From Candidatus Symbiothrix sp. (lineage in GTDB: Bacteria; Bacteroidota; Bacteroidia; Bacteroidales; Azobacteroidaceae): a stretch of 64,000 bases of DNA. Below are positions 53,576-62,809 of the stretch, in pieces. Below the pieces are notes generated by a model. That model was not told the origin of the DNA. It searched no databases and saw nothing but the letters and a program-made list of their open reading frames with translations. Numbering within the stretch: position 1 is the stretch's first letter; every line of letters begins with the position of its first letter. The DNA lies in contig JAISKM010000070.1 in NCBI GenBank assembly GCA_031261285.1, positions 1-64,000 of the forward strand. Reading direction: 5' to 3'. A program made the translations under genes and the position numbers.

Positions 53576-54877
53576 TTATTTGACCCGTATTTTTTTACTT
53601 TTAGTTCCTGCTTTCACAATATAAATTCCTTGAGCAAAGGTATTCGGAATAGCTTTGCCCGTGTCGCCAATCCCCTTATAAACCAGCGTACCTGCCGTAT
53701 TGTAAATATAAATATCCGAATTAGCACCGGTATCTTCGGGGTAAAGCGTGGAAATAGCAGTCGGTGAACTGATTTCGCCGGAGGTGTTGACATTCAACGT
53801 GGCTCCTGCTCCGCGCGTGCTCGTGATAGCCGCCTCAACTTCTGTGGCAGGAATCGCACTATATGGATAAGTAGGAGCAACGGTAGTGGTGCCTACGTTG
53901 GCAGGCAGGCTTTTTCCTGCTACCGGAATGCAGTCTACCAATTTCATGGATGCTGTGGTTCCGCTTTCTGCAGCGGCTTGTGCCATTACACCAATTTTTT
54001 TAAAATGAACGCCTTCGATATAGCAAGTGGTTCCTTGACTTCCACCGGTAAGATTAATGCCTTTGGTGGTAATAGATTTTCCTCTCGTGCCATTGGGTGA
54101 TAATACCGGATCTATCTCACACGTATCTTTTGTAGTTACATTATAATAACAATTCAATATATGTAATTCGGCATTTCGAGCACGTGGCATACGGTCTACG
54201 CAACCATCCGACCAATAACAAAACTGAAAGGTAATGCTATAATGTCCATCGGCAGGAACATTTGTTCCGCTTCCACCAATCAGGTTGGTCAGGCGGTGAT
54301 CGCCATTTCCATCGCCGGTCATTCCGATGTAACGATACGGTTTTTTATAACCAAATTTACACCACGAAATAGTAATGTTGTCTGCATTGTTGGTATTATC
54401 AAAATTCCCATCCATACCATCGTAAAATTCGCAATGATCAACCCACAAATTAGTACAGTTGGTGTTTTGTATCAAATCGCGCCCATCCATATCCCAAGCA
54501 CTCGGACCTTCAAAAATCAGATTGCGGATAATGAAATTGTTGGATCCGCTGCTGAAACCCAAAATTCCGGAGTTGCCTGATTGGATCAGTTTTACGCCCG
54601 GCAAGCCCAATAGGGTTTTGTTAGTCACTTTTACACTAATCATATCATTTACTCCAAAGTTGATGTTTTGTGTTACAACAATAATGGCAGGAGGCGTATT
54701 TTGTAATGCAGCCTTTAAGGTAGCAACCGAATTGACGGTTACGACAATACCACCAGCTCCACCGGTAGCATTTCTGCCGAATCCGGTGGGGGAGGTCATG
54801 CAATAGTCTTGTGCCTGAAGTGTGAGCACACAGACCAGGCACAAGACGAAAAGGATAGTTCTATAAATCACTTTCAC
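53576..54877 (-). CDS. PL1-type pectate lyase with C-terminal sorting domain
   Basis: 433 aa from GTG 54877. Signal peptide ending LQAQD; parallel beta-helix with NTNCTNLWVDHCEFYDGMDG, calcium-site-type Asp residues and DRMPRAR catalytic-type motif; C-terminal IYIYNTAGTLVYKG...QGIYIVKAG resembling type IX secretion sorting domains. Cleaves polygalacturonate by beta-elimination. 21 bp before susC, 8 bp after the 54886 gene. Confidence 0.9.
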   Translation of the reverse strand: MKVIYRTILFVLCLVCVLTLQAQDYCMTSPTGFGRNATGGAGGIVVTVNSVATLKAALQNTPPAIIVVTQNINFGVNDMISVKVTNKTLLGLPGVKLIQSGNSGILGFSSGSNNFIIRNLIFEGPSAWDMDGRDLIQNTNCTNLWVDHCEFYDGMDGNFDNTNNADNITISWCKFGYKKPYRYIGMTGDGNGDHRLTNLIGGSGTNVPADGHYSITFQFCYWSDGCVDRMPRARNAELHILNCYYNVTTKDTCEIDPVLSPNGTRGKSITTKGINLTGGSQGTTCYIEGVHFKKIGVMAQAAAESGTTASMKLVDCIPVAGKSLPANVGTTTVAPTYPYSAIPATEVEAAITSTRGAGATLNVNTSGEISSPTAISTLYPEDTGANSDIYIYNTAGTLVYKGIGDTGKAIPNTFAQGIYIVKAGTKSKKIRVK

Positions 54878-54885
54878 TCGTTAGC

Positions 54886-55605
54886 TTATTTGCGTGGTTG
54901 CACAATTTTCCGTGAAGCAACCGAATGATCATCGTACACAGTTTTTTCAATCACCAAACCTTCATAATTAGCATCAATTTGGCGACCCAAAACATCGTAA
55001 CGCGTCACGGATACGACTGCTTTGTCGGCTGTAATTTCAGAAACAGCGGCAGACCCTCCGGTAACAATGATTTCATAAATATTGCAGGCTGCATTACAGA
55101 ACAGATACAGTGTGGCTGCACCACCGGTATAGTTGACCGTACGTTTGAGTTTGCCATCGGCAGCGGCATACACAAACTCGCCAATAAGGTTAGTCCCATC
55201 CGTCAAGAAAATTTTCCGATCGGAAGAACTCGAACCTGTCGTTCCTACAACATCTACCTTTACATTACCGTTAACAGGGAAAGATACATAGCGTTGTGTC
55301 GGCATATTGACAGTAGGAACTGCATCTGTAGCGTTTGCGCCAGAGTATCCAGCACCATTAAATTGGAAACGGACAGTGTAGCTAACTCCTTCTATTTCTG
55401 CAGCACCTGCGGTAATCGCACCCATATTAGTGCCGGTACCTGCATAGATATACAAACCGTCAACCGTATCTGACTCAGAATAACCAGCAGTTGCACCAGC
55501 CCAATTATTACTGAAATTCCAGTCATAATTTTGTGCATTTGCACTTACTGAACTCATTAACAGCACTGCTACGAGTGCTAATACTTGTGTAATTGTTTTT
55601 TTCAT
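54886..55605 (-). CDS. secreted carbohydrate-binding-like protein of pectin locus
   Basis: 239 aa from ATG 55605 (MKKTITQVLALVAV signal peptide ending SANAQ); the longer frame to 55704 spans the promoter. Beta-rich mature domain (YVSFPVNGNVKVDVVG, SDRKIFLTDGTNLIGEFVY) resembling pectate-lyase-associated binding modules, then YDVLGRQIDANYEGLVIEK sorting-type tail shared with the 55719 protein. Function inferred. Confidence 0.78.
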   Translation of the reverse strand: MKKTITQVLALVAVLLMSSVSANAQNYDWNFSNNWAGATAGYSESDTVDGLYIYAGTGTNMGAITAGAAEIEGVSYTVRFQFNGAGYSGANATDAVPTVNMPTQRYVSFPVNGNVKVDVVGTTGSSSSDRKIFLTDGTNLIGEFVYAAADGKLKRTVNYTGGAATLYLFCNAACNIYEIIVTGGSAAVSEITADKAVVSVTRYDVLGRQIDANYEGLVIEKTVYDDHSVASRKIVQPRK

Positions 55606-55634
55606 GATATTTATTTTTAATTTTAATTTATGAT

Positions 55635-55643
55635 GCAAATGTA
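55635..55643 (-). promoter_or_regulatory. -7 element of pectin operon
   Basis: Minus strand TACATTTGC, 29 nt before ATG 55605. Confidence 0.65.
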
Positions 55644-55662
55644 AGCATTTTAAAAATAAAGC

Positions 55663-55708
55663 AAGGGTGACAGATTTCCCATTCATAGAGGACAAATATA
55701 TCACCCTT
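55663..55708. promoter_or_regulatory. 46-bp conserved dyad, site 1
   Basis: AAGGGTGA ... TCACCCTT arms around a conserved loop with TTTCCCATTCATAG. Lies 19 bp upstream of the -7 box. Twin of 62715-62760; probable regulator-binding site (or terminator of the 55719 gene). Confidence 0.65.
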
Positions 55709-55718
55709 AAAAATTAGA

Positions 55719-58700
55719 TTAGTTGTGTAGTCGCACAATTTTTCGTGAAACAACCGAATTGTCGTCATAAACGATCCGTTCAATCACAAAACCTTTATAA
55801 TCAGCATCTACCGGACGACCCAAACTGTCGTAATAAACAACTGATTTCACCACTTTGTCGGCAGCCACATTATCCATGCCGGTTGGAGCACCAGCGGGTG
55901 TTCTTGTGATTTTTATTTCGTCAATCACCACAATGCCGGAACTTTCCGTTCTGAAATGGATATAAGACGAGGTTGTTCCACTCGTTAGCGGAAAACTTTT
56001 AGTCGTCAATTCAGCAGGTCCGGCACTTCCGGCTTCATTTAAAAGACCACCCAATCCCGAACTGCCACTTTTGTCAATATCAATTTGGAATTTTTTACCT
56101 GCTTCACCGATTACTTTATAGGTTACATGCAACGTAACGTCTTCTCCGGTGAGGTCTAAATTTTTCGTTGCAAATCGACCGCCATTCAAATCCATGCTTT
56201 CGGCTATGGAAGACTTCATGTCACTGCCTCCACCTCCTACAACATAGCCGGTTTCATCGGTTAAACCGCCGGTCAACGCATTTCCTGTTGCGTTTTCAGG
56301 AGTCAATCGATTGAATGTTTCCAGGAAAACAGTTTCTTTTCCTGCACCGGGATCCGGCAAGACAGTAAATCCGACATGGTAAGTTGCTGTTGTCGTGCCG
56401 TCTTCTGCGATCACTTCGATAGCAGTTTGCGCCGTTAAATCGGCAGCTGGAGTAATGTCAACCGTAGCATTGGCGTCTGTTGCTTCAGCGAGCACCGTCG
56501 GAACTGCTGTTGCCGTATAAGGCAGATTCACCGTATATTCTAATTGTTCGGGCACCAAAGTCACTGCGCCGCCACCCACTGTCAAAGATTTCAACGTCAC
56601 ATCGTCGTTCAAAGCCACCGTCAGTGTCACCGTGTAAGCTTTACTGGCAACGGCAGCTTCCGAAGTTTCAGCATCGTAAGCCGTATAAGTCACCGGAGCC
56701 GTGAAATCTTGTGCACCTGCCGGCGTATAAGACAGCGCGGAACCTCCAAGAGTTACAGCCGGAGCAAGCGCGGTCAAATCCGAGCCATAAGGTAATTCAG
56801 CGGTAATCGTTTCCAATTCATCATCTATTACGGCTTCCTGTTCACCGATTTTAAAGGATGTAATCACCGGTGCCGACAACAGATTGAAACCGATAAGATA
56901 AATGGCTTGTGTCGTGCCGTCTTCTGCGGTCACTTCAACGGAAGTTTGAACCGTTAAATCGGCAGCAGGAATAATGTCAACCGTAGCATTGTCATCTGTT
57001 GCTTCAGCAAGTACTGTCGGAACCACGGTCGCGTTATAAGGCAAATCCACCGTATAAACTAATTGTTCGGGCACCAAAGTCACTGCGTTACCGCCCACTG
57101 TCAAAGATTTCAACGTCACATCCGTGCTTGGGTCGGCTTCCGTAAAATGAATCGTGTATGTTTGTGTTGCAAGCCCATCTTCTGCCGTCACCAACACCGA
57201 AATGTCAGTTGGGAAAGTGTTAGCCGTTCTTTCCGGAGCACTTACTTCTGCCGTTACATAATTTTTTTCGGCAGTCACATCCTCTGGTTCCGGCACTGCC
57301 GAACCGTAAGGCAATTCGATGTCATAACCATACACATCCGAAGCAAAACCGGTAACGGTTTCTCCTTTATATTTTAAATCTTTCAGAGTAGCATCGTCGC
57401 TTAAAGAGACAGCCACCGTCAATGTCACAACAAACGCTCTGTTTCCGGCACCAATAGCAGTTGGGTCTATATCATCATAAACCGTATAAGTCACCGGAGC
57501 CGTGAAATCCTGTACGCCGAGCGGAGTATAGGACAGCGCAGAACCGCCTAAAGTAATAGCCGGCGTGATTGCGGTCAATGAACTTCCGATGGGTAATTCA
57601 GCCGTAATCGTTCGTTCCGTCTCATCTATATCCGCTTCCTGTTCGCCGATTTTAAAGGATTCAATCGTTGGCACCAAAACAGTGAAACCAATCAGGTAAG
57701 TTGCTTTTGTTGTACCGTCTTCTGCGGTCACTTCAACGGAAGTTTGCGCCGTTAAATCGGTAGCAGGAATAATGTTAACCGTGGCATTGGCATCTGTTGT
57801 TTCAACTTCCACCGCCGGAACTTCGGTCGTCGTATAAGGCACATCCACCGTATATTCTAATTGTTCGGGCACCAACGTTACCGTGTTGCCATTCACTTTC
57901 AACGATTGCAACGACACATCCGTGCTTGCTGCTTTTTCTGTGAAATGGATAGTGTATGTTTGCGTTGCGGTCTCATCTTCTGCAATCACCAACACCGTAA
58001 TGTCAGTTGGGAAAGTGTCAGAAGTCCGTTCCGGAGTACCAACACTTGCATTGCCATCAGTTGGCACTGCGGTCACATCGCCTGCTTCCGGCATTGCCGA
58101 ACCATAGGGCAATTCGATTTCGTATTCGTCAATAGCCGGATCAAAACCGTCGACGGTTGCTCCGTCATATTGCAAATCGCTCAACGTAGCATCGTCGTTC
58201 AAAGCCACCGTCAGTGTCACCGTGTAAGCTGTGTTTGCCGAACTGTCTCTGTTGTAAGCCGTATAAGTAACCGGAGTGGTGAAATCTTGTGCACCTGCCG
58301 GAGTATAAGACAGTGCCGAACCGCCAAGAGTAATCGCCGGTGTAATGGCAGTTAAATCAGTTCCGTAAGGCAATTCTGCTGTAATATCGGTTCCTTCAAT
58401 AGTCGCCAACACTTCGTTCACTTCAAAAGAAGCAATTGTTGGAGGAGCCGGCGTCACAACTAAATAATTCATCTTTGTGTTTCCGGAAAATTTGAAAGTC
58501 AAAACAGAACCGGTTGGAATATTGAGGCCTGTTATTTTAACCGAAGCACACGCAGAGGTACTTGTGTTATTGAAACTGCCGATAAGTGAAACACCTTCAG
58601 TTCCCAACACTTCCGTTTCGCCCACTTTAAAACTGGTTAATGTCCTTGTACTACCACTGCTTGCACCCTTCAGTTCGATGGCTTGAGCGGTAGTTGAATT

Positions 58701-60179
58701 TAATGTAACGACGTAGTCCGTCACATCACCTGTTCTATAGGCAGTCGTAATACCATCAGGAGTGCAATATGCAGCATTCGTTGTACATGCATTAGCTAAA
58801 TCACCGGATACGGCTCCGGATGCAGCGTTATACAGATAAGGTCTCGTCGTTGAATTAGTGGCATCGCCATAATACAAAACGACATCATCAGCAGCGGTTG
58901 GTGCCGGCAAAAGATTGAAGCTAACTAAGTAAATTGCCTTTGTCGTGCCATCTTCTGCGGTCACTTCAATGGAAGTCTGACCCTCCAAACTTTCAGCAGG
59001 AGCAATCACTTTCGATGCATTAGCATCTGTCGTTTCAGCTGTTACCGTCGGAACTTCGGTCGTCGTATAAGGTAGATCCACCGTATATTCTAATTGTTCG
59101 GGCACCAACGTTACCGTGTTGCCATTCACTTTCAACGATTGCAACGACACATCCGTGCTTGCTGCTTTTTCTGTAAAATGGATGGTGTATGTTTGCGTTG
59201 CAGTTTCATCTTCTGCTGTCACCAATACGGAAATATCAGTTGGGAAAGTGTCGGAAGTCCGTTCCGGAGCATCCACTGTTGCATTGACATAATTTTTTTC
59301 TGCGGTCACATCCTCCGGTTCCGGCACTGCCGAACCATAAGGCAATTCAATGTCATAACTATAAGTATCCGGATCAAAATGGGCAACGGTTTCTCCATTA
59401 TATTGTAAATCTTTCAAAGTCGCATCATCGCTCAAAGAGGTAGCCACAGTTAGTGTTACGGTGTACGCTTTGCTTGCTGCACCATCAGCAGAAGGATCTT
59501 CATCATCGAAAACTGTGTAAATGACCGGACTTGTGAAATCTTGTGCGCCTTCCGGAGTATAAGACAGTGCCGAACCGCCAAGAGTAATCGCCGGAGTAAT
59601 AGCACTCACATCAGTTCCTATTGGCAATGTAGCCGTAATCGTTCCTTCTTCATCATCAATGTCAGCCTCTTGTTCGCCGATTTTAAATGATTCAATCGAG
59701 GGGGTCTCCGGTATAGTGGGCGGATAGAATGTGATACTTGTCGGATAAACGGAACCGTCATCTCCCTTGATAACAATGGTAAGTTCTCCTGTGTCATTTG
59801 TTTGAAACGTTTTAGTTTCACAATTTCCTCCTGAATGTGTGATTTTTTGAGATGCTTGACTACCTATTACTACATCGTAATGACGATTAGAGCTAGAATG
59901 AACAGACAAAGCAAAAGATTCTACATTTTTAATGGTAATTGTCAAAGTACGACTGCTAGAACTCAAGTTATAAAAATCATCTGTAATACCGCAATAGGTT
60001 TTACTACCAGACCAATTGTTTGTAGAGTTTGTAATAAAATCACTGGCTGAAATATTTGCGTTTGTCAAATTGTACGTTGTTTCTCCCGTAATTTCTTGAA
60101 ATGTTTGTGCCTTCACATTTCCCACACTTAGCAGCAATACTGCGAACAGTGCTAAAATTTGTATAATTCGCTTTTTCAT
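55719..60179 (-). CDS. giant secreted repeat protein (cadherin-like / DUF5018-type)
   Basis: 1486 aa from ATG 60179 (signal MKKRIIQILALFAVLLLSVG, VKAQ). N-terminal binding-module-like region (25-160), then alternating DUF5018-type modules (SFKIGEQEADI... ITLGGSALSYTP...FTSPVIYTV) and cadherin-like beta-sandwich modules (DATLKDLQYNGETV ... ELPYGSAVPEPEDV ... TQTYTIHFTE), an internal BIG-like insert, a C-terminal jelly-roll-type region and a YDSLGRPVDADYKGFVIE sorting tail. Probably a surface stalk or adhesin on pectin. Several modules are nearly identical in DNA. Confidence 0.85.
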   Translation of the reverse strand: MKKRIIQILALFAVLLLSVGNVKAQTFQEITGETTYNLTNANISASDFITNSTNNWSGSKTYCGITDDFYNLSSSSRTLTITIKNVESFALSVHSSSNRHYDVVIGSQASQKITHSGGNCETKTFQTNDTGELTIVIKGDDGSVYPTSITFYPPTIPETPSIESFKIGEQEADIDDEEGTITATLPIGTDVSAITPAITLGGSALSYTPEGAQDFTSPVIYTVFDDEDPSADGAASKAYTVTLTVATSLSDDATLKDLQYNGETVAHFDPDTYSYDIELPYGSAVPEPEDVTAEKNYVNATVDAPERTSDTFPTDISVLVTAEDETATQTYTIHFTEKAASTDVSLQSLKVNGNTVTLVPEQLEYTVDLPYTTTEVPTVTAETTDANASKVIAPAESLEGQTSIEVTAEDGTTKAIYLVSFNLLPAPTAADDVVLYYGDATNSTTRPYLYNAASGAVSGDLANACTTNAAYCTPDGITTAYRTGDVTDYVVTLNSTTAQAIELKGASSGSTRTLTSFKVGETEVLGTEGVSLIGSFNNTSTSACASVKITGLNIPTGSVLTFKFSGNTKMNYLVVTPAPPTIASFEVNEVLATIEGTDITAELPYGTDLTAITPAITLGGSALSYTPAGAQDFTTPVTYTAYNRDSSANTAYTVTLTVALNDDATLSDLQYDGATVDGFDPAIDEYEIELPYGSAMPEAGDVTAVPTDGNASVGTPERTSDTFPTDITVLVIAEDETATQTYTIHFTEKAASTDVSLQSLKVNGNTVTLVPEQLEYTVDVPYTTTEVPAVEVETTDANATVNIIPATDLTAQTSVEVTAEDGTTKATYLIGFTVLVPTIESFKIGEQEADIDETERTITAELPIGSSLTAITPAITLGGSALSYTPLGVQDFTAPVTYTVYDDIDPTAIGAGNRAFVVTLTVAVSLSDDATLKDLKYKGETVTGFASDVYGYDIELPYGSAVPEPEDVTAEKNYVTAEVSAPERTANTFPTDISVLVTAEDGLATQTYTIHFTEADPSTDVTLKSLTVGGNAVTLVPEQLVYTVDLPYNATVVPTVLAEATDDNATVDIIPAADLTVQTSVEVTAEDGTTQAIYLIGFNLLSAPVITSFKIGEQEAVIDDELETITAELPYGSDLTALAPAVTLGGSALSYTPAGAQDFTAPVTYTAYDAETSEAAVASKAYTVTLTVALNDDVTLKSLTVGGGAVTLVPEQLEYTVNLPYTATAVPTVLAEATDANATVDITPAADLTAQTAIEVIAEDGTTTATYHVGFTVLPDPGAGKETVFLETFNRLTPENATGNALTGGLTDETGYVVGGGGSDMKSSIAESMDLNGGRFATKNLDLTGEDVTLHVTYKVIGEAGKKFQIDIDKSGSSGLGGLLNEAGSAGPAELTTKSFPLTSGTTSSYIHFRTESSGIVVIDEIKITRTPAGAPTGMDNVAADKVVKSVVYYDSLGRPVDADYKGFVIERIVYDDNSVVSRKIVRLHN

Positions 60180-60245
60180 GATATTTAGATTTTTTTTGTT
60201 TACATTCAAACTGTTTTTTACCTCATTTTTACCTCATTTGCTTTC

Positions 60246-60382
60246 AACAAAACAACCTCAGTAGCAAATAAATCGTCTCTTACTTTGTTCTACCAACCTC
60301 ATTACCTCATTTCTTGCCATTAAATAAGGTAATGAGGTTAGGGTTCATTACATTCACATTAGGCTACTAAGGTTGTTTTGTT
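60246..60382. repeat. nested inverted repeats between lyase and repeat-protein genes
   Basis: Outer arms ACAAAACAACCTCAGTAGC (60247-60265) and its near complement (60364-60382); inner arms AACCTCATTACCT (60295-60307) and AGGTAATGAGGTT (60327-60339). ACCTCATTT is also repeated directly at 60219-60240. No clear -7 box for the 60179 gene. Confidence 0.85.
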
Positions 60383-60408
60383 TGGAAAATCAGGTAAAAA
60401 TGATCCTT

Positions 60409-62670
60409 TTAATAAATCAGCTTTGTGCGTTTCACCGCACCGTTTTCATATACATCTTCGCGGATATAGATGGTGTGTCGTTGCAGTTGGTTAATCTGAT
60501 TGCCAAGCAAATTGTAATACTTCGTTGCCACAACAGCACCTTCTGCACCAACCGGCGACAAACCGGTAGGGGCACACGTTTCTTTTACAACTACATAATA
60601 AATGTAGTTTTCGTTATCACCCTTTTCAATAGTATAGGTGCCTGCAGTTCCCAATTGTAGCGATCTTTCTTCAAAAGTAGTTCCAATACCGGTGATCGTT
60701 TTGACGGTATTCAGTTTCAAAGAACTGCTTGCTTTGTTGGCTACCACACCCACAATCAAAGTGGCACCATCCGTAGTGGTTGTAAAGACAATGCTCGCAC
60801 TACTTTCCATTTTTAATCCTGTGGTTAGCGATACACCTTTATAGCTCTGCGTCCCTCCGTTCGTAGTGCCTTTCCCTGTGATCGTGAATGCGTTGTCGGT
60901 ATTGACACTGGTTGCCTGAATGTATTCCTTGACGCAAGCACCACTACCCGGATCAGCACCGGGGTCTGTACCGGGGTCTGTTCCCGGATTAGTACCGGGG
61001 TCGGCGTTGCCTGTATCAACACCACCGATTTCCAAGACAGTGCCTTTGTATGTTTTGACAAGTGCGGAAAGCGCGGAAATAATTGCGTCATTGGTGTCTT
61101 CCGTGTCAGGAAAAGAATATTTCAAATCGCCGCCGTTCACGCGACCTGCATACTGCATCACCGTTGCCTTGGCCTCTTCCGGCGTTTGTACTGCGTAGGA
61201 ATACATAACATTCGGGTCGGTATCAAAATTGTTGTAAGTGAAGTTGCCGCTGAACGTCTTGATACTGCTTGGAACCGGTTCCTCGCGACTGCTCACCACC
61301 ACTGCGTCAAAATCCACCGTGGGGTTGGGATAGCCGGTGTCACCATAAGGCACAAAACGACCGGGATTCACAATGACATTGTTGTATGCCTTGATGATGC
61401 CGCCGGTTTCGCTCGAAAAAGTGCCGTTAGCAGACTTGTTGGAAGAAGTTGCCGCATCCCACACATCCGTACCTTGCAACGAAATCAACATCGGCTTTTT
61501 GCAATGACGGAAATAATTGTTTTCTGCAAAAATGGACGGTCCGCCTTTGGCTGCTCCGATACCGTATTTGGAATTGCCGTCATAATAGTTGTTGTAAACG
61601 TGTACGGTATGAAAGCGTACGCGCGGGTGACGGCTGTCGGAATGATCATACCAATTGTGATGATAGGTCAACACCTCCACAGGCTCGGTGCCGTTGCCCA
61701 GCAAATTGCATTTTCCGGAATCCCAAAAGTGGTTGAAAGAAAAAGTAGAATAGCCTGACGTTTTGCTGTCAAGAGCACCATCGCCCTTGTTTTTGTCGCC
61801 ACCGCCGTCTTTGCCGTAAAAGAAATCGTTGTTGTGCACCCAGATATTTTTATTTCCTTCCTCCAAAGAAACGCCATCATCGGGAAAATTCATAAATCCG
61901 ATATTCCGAATTTCTACATTCACGCATTCCCTGATATGAATGCCCCAACCATTAGCCGTTGCATCCTCACCAACCCCTTCTATCGTGGTATTCATCGGGG
62001 TAGCCGATTTGCCTTTTGAGTCTAAAAGCGAAAGGCTGTTGATTTGATCGATCATATCACTTCCGGTTATATTACCAATCATGCGAATGGCTAACGGAGC
62101 GTTGTCATATCCTTTTTCTCTTCCCTGTAATATGTCGCCAATACCTGTGCGCGTTTCCACTTTTCCTTTATTATCTACCACAACACCCAACTGCACTGTT
62201 TTTGCATTAGCTGCCGTCAAATAAAGTATCCGGGCACCTGATCTCAACGTTCCGTCATCATTATAGGCGCCTGAGGCTGTTTTTTGCGGAGAATGAACAG
62301 AAAAAGCAAAGCCTTCGCGCGTATGTGCTTTGACATTCAGGATTTCCGAAACGGCTGCTTGTGCCGTATTTTCTTGATCATCCAACACCGGCACCACTTT
62401 TAGTTGGTAATTTCCGGCTTTCAACCCCAAGGCATCCGCCCGGAAATAAGTCGCATACCGGCGAACCAGCATGCCATCTAATTTTTGGTAATCCGCCTCT
62501 TGCGCATCCGCAGCCTTAACATAAACATTGTAACCGTCAGCATCTGCCAGTGGTGACCATTTGACGAACGCCGATTCCAGCCACCCGGAGGACTCAATAA
62601 GTGCCACCTGCGCTTCCAAATGCAACATTGCCGGCAAAACCAAGACAAATAAAATAAACAACTTTTTCAT
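60409..62670 (-). CDS. PL1-type pectate lyase with Fn3-like N-terminus and sorting tail
   Basis: 753 aa from ATG 62670 (MKKLFILFVLVLPAMLHLEAQ). Fn3-like domain (25-120), PL1 beta-helix with WVHNNDF, SFNHFWDSGK, HHNWYDHSDSRHPRVR (catalytic-type Arg), a PGTDPGTDPGADPG linker, a binding module and a C-terminal YYNLLGNQINQLQRHTIYI sorting-type domain. The upstream TTG start lies in the promoter. Catalyses polygalacturonate elimination. Confidence 0.92.
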   Translation of the reverse strand: MKKLFILFVLVLPAMLHLEAQVALIESSGWLESAFVKWSPLADADGYNVYVKAADAQEADYQKLDGMLVRRYATYFRADALGLKAGNYQLKVVPVLDDQENTAQAAVSEILNVKAHTREGFAFSVHSPQKTASGAYNDDGTLRSGARILYLTAANAKTVQLGVVVDNKGKVETRTGIGDILQGREKGYDNAPLAIRMIGNITGSDMIDQINSLSLLDSKGKSATPMNTTIEGVGEDATANGWGIHIRECVNVEIRNIGFMNFPDDGVSLEEGNKNIWVHNNDFFYGKDGGGDKNKGDGALDSKTSGYSTFSFNHFWDSGKCNLLGNGTEPVEVLTYHHNWYDHSDSRHPRVRFHTVHVYNNYYDGNSKYGIGAAKGGPSIFAENNYFRHCKKPMLISLQGTDVWDAATSSNKSANGTFSSETGGIIKAYNNVIVNPGRFVPYGDTGYPNPTVDFDAVVVSSREEPVPSSIKTFSGNFTYNNFDTDPNVMYSYAVQTPEEAKATVMQYAGRVNGGDLKYSFPDTEDTNDAIISALSALVKTYKGTVLEIGGVDTGNADPGTNPGTDPGTDPGADPGSGACVKEYIQATSVNTDNAFTITGKGTTNGGTQSYKGVSLTTGLKMESSASIVFTTTTDGATLIVGVVANKASSSLKLNTVKTITGIGTTFEERSLQLGTAGTYTIEKGDNENYIYYVVVKETCAPTGLSPVGAEGAVVATKYYNLLGNQINQLQRHTIYIREDVYENGAVKRTKLIY

Positions 62671-62687
62671 GAGTATTAAATTAATGC

Positions 62688-62696
62688 GCAAATATA
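62688..62696 (-). promoter_or_regulatory. -7 element of 60409 pectate lyase
   Basis: Minus strand TATATTTGC, 17 nt before ATG 62670. Confidence 0.65.
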
Positions 62697-62714
62697 CCTC
62701 TATAAAAATAAAGT

Positions 62715-62760
62715 AAGGATGTTATATTTCCCATTTATAGGGGACAGATATAACATCCTT
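62715..62760. promoter_or_regulatory. 46-bp conserved dyad, site 2
   Basis: AAGGATGTTATAT / ATATAACATCCTT arms around TTTCCCATTTATAG; same length as site 1, 18 bp upstream of the -7 box. Confidence 0.7.
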
Positions 62761-62809
62761 AAAAAGAGGGCAAATTCTTTTGAATTTCCTTTAACGACCG
62801 GCGTTTATT

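Noticed and set aside
57861-58355. 164-codon plus ORF antisense to the giant repeat protein
   Set aside because: Cys/Arg/His-rich shadow of repetitive beta modules, repeated with each module.
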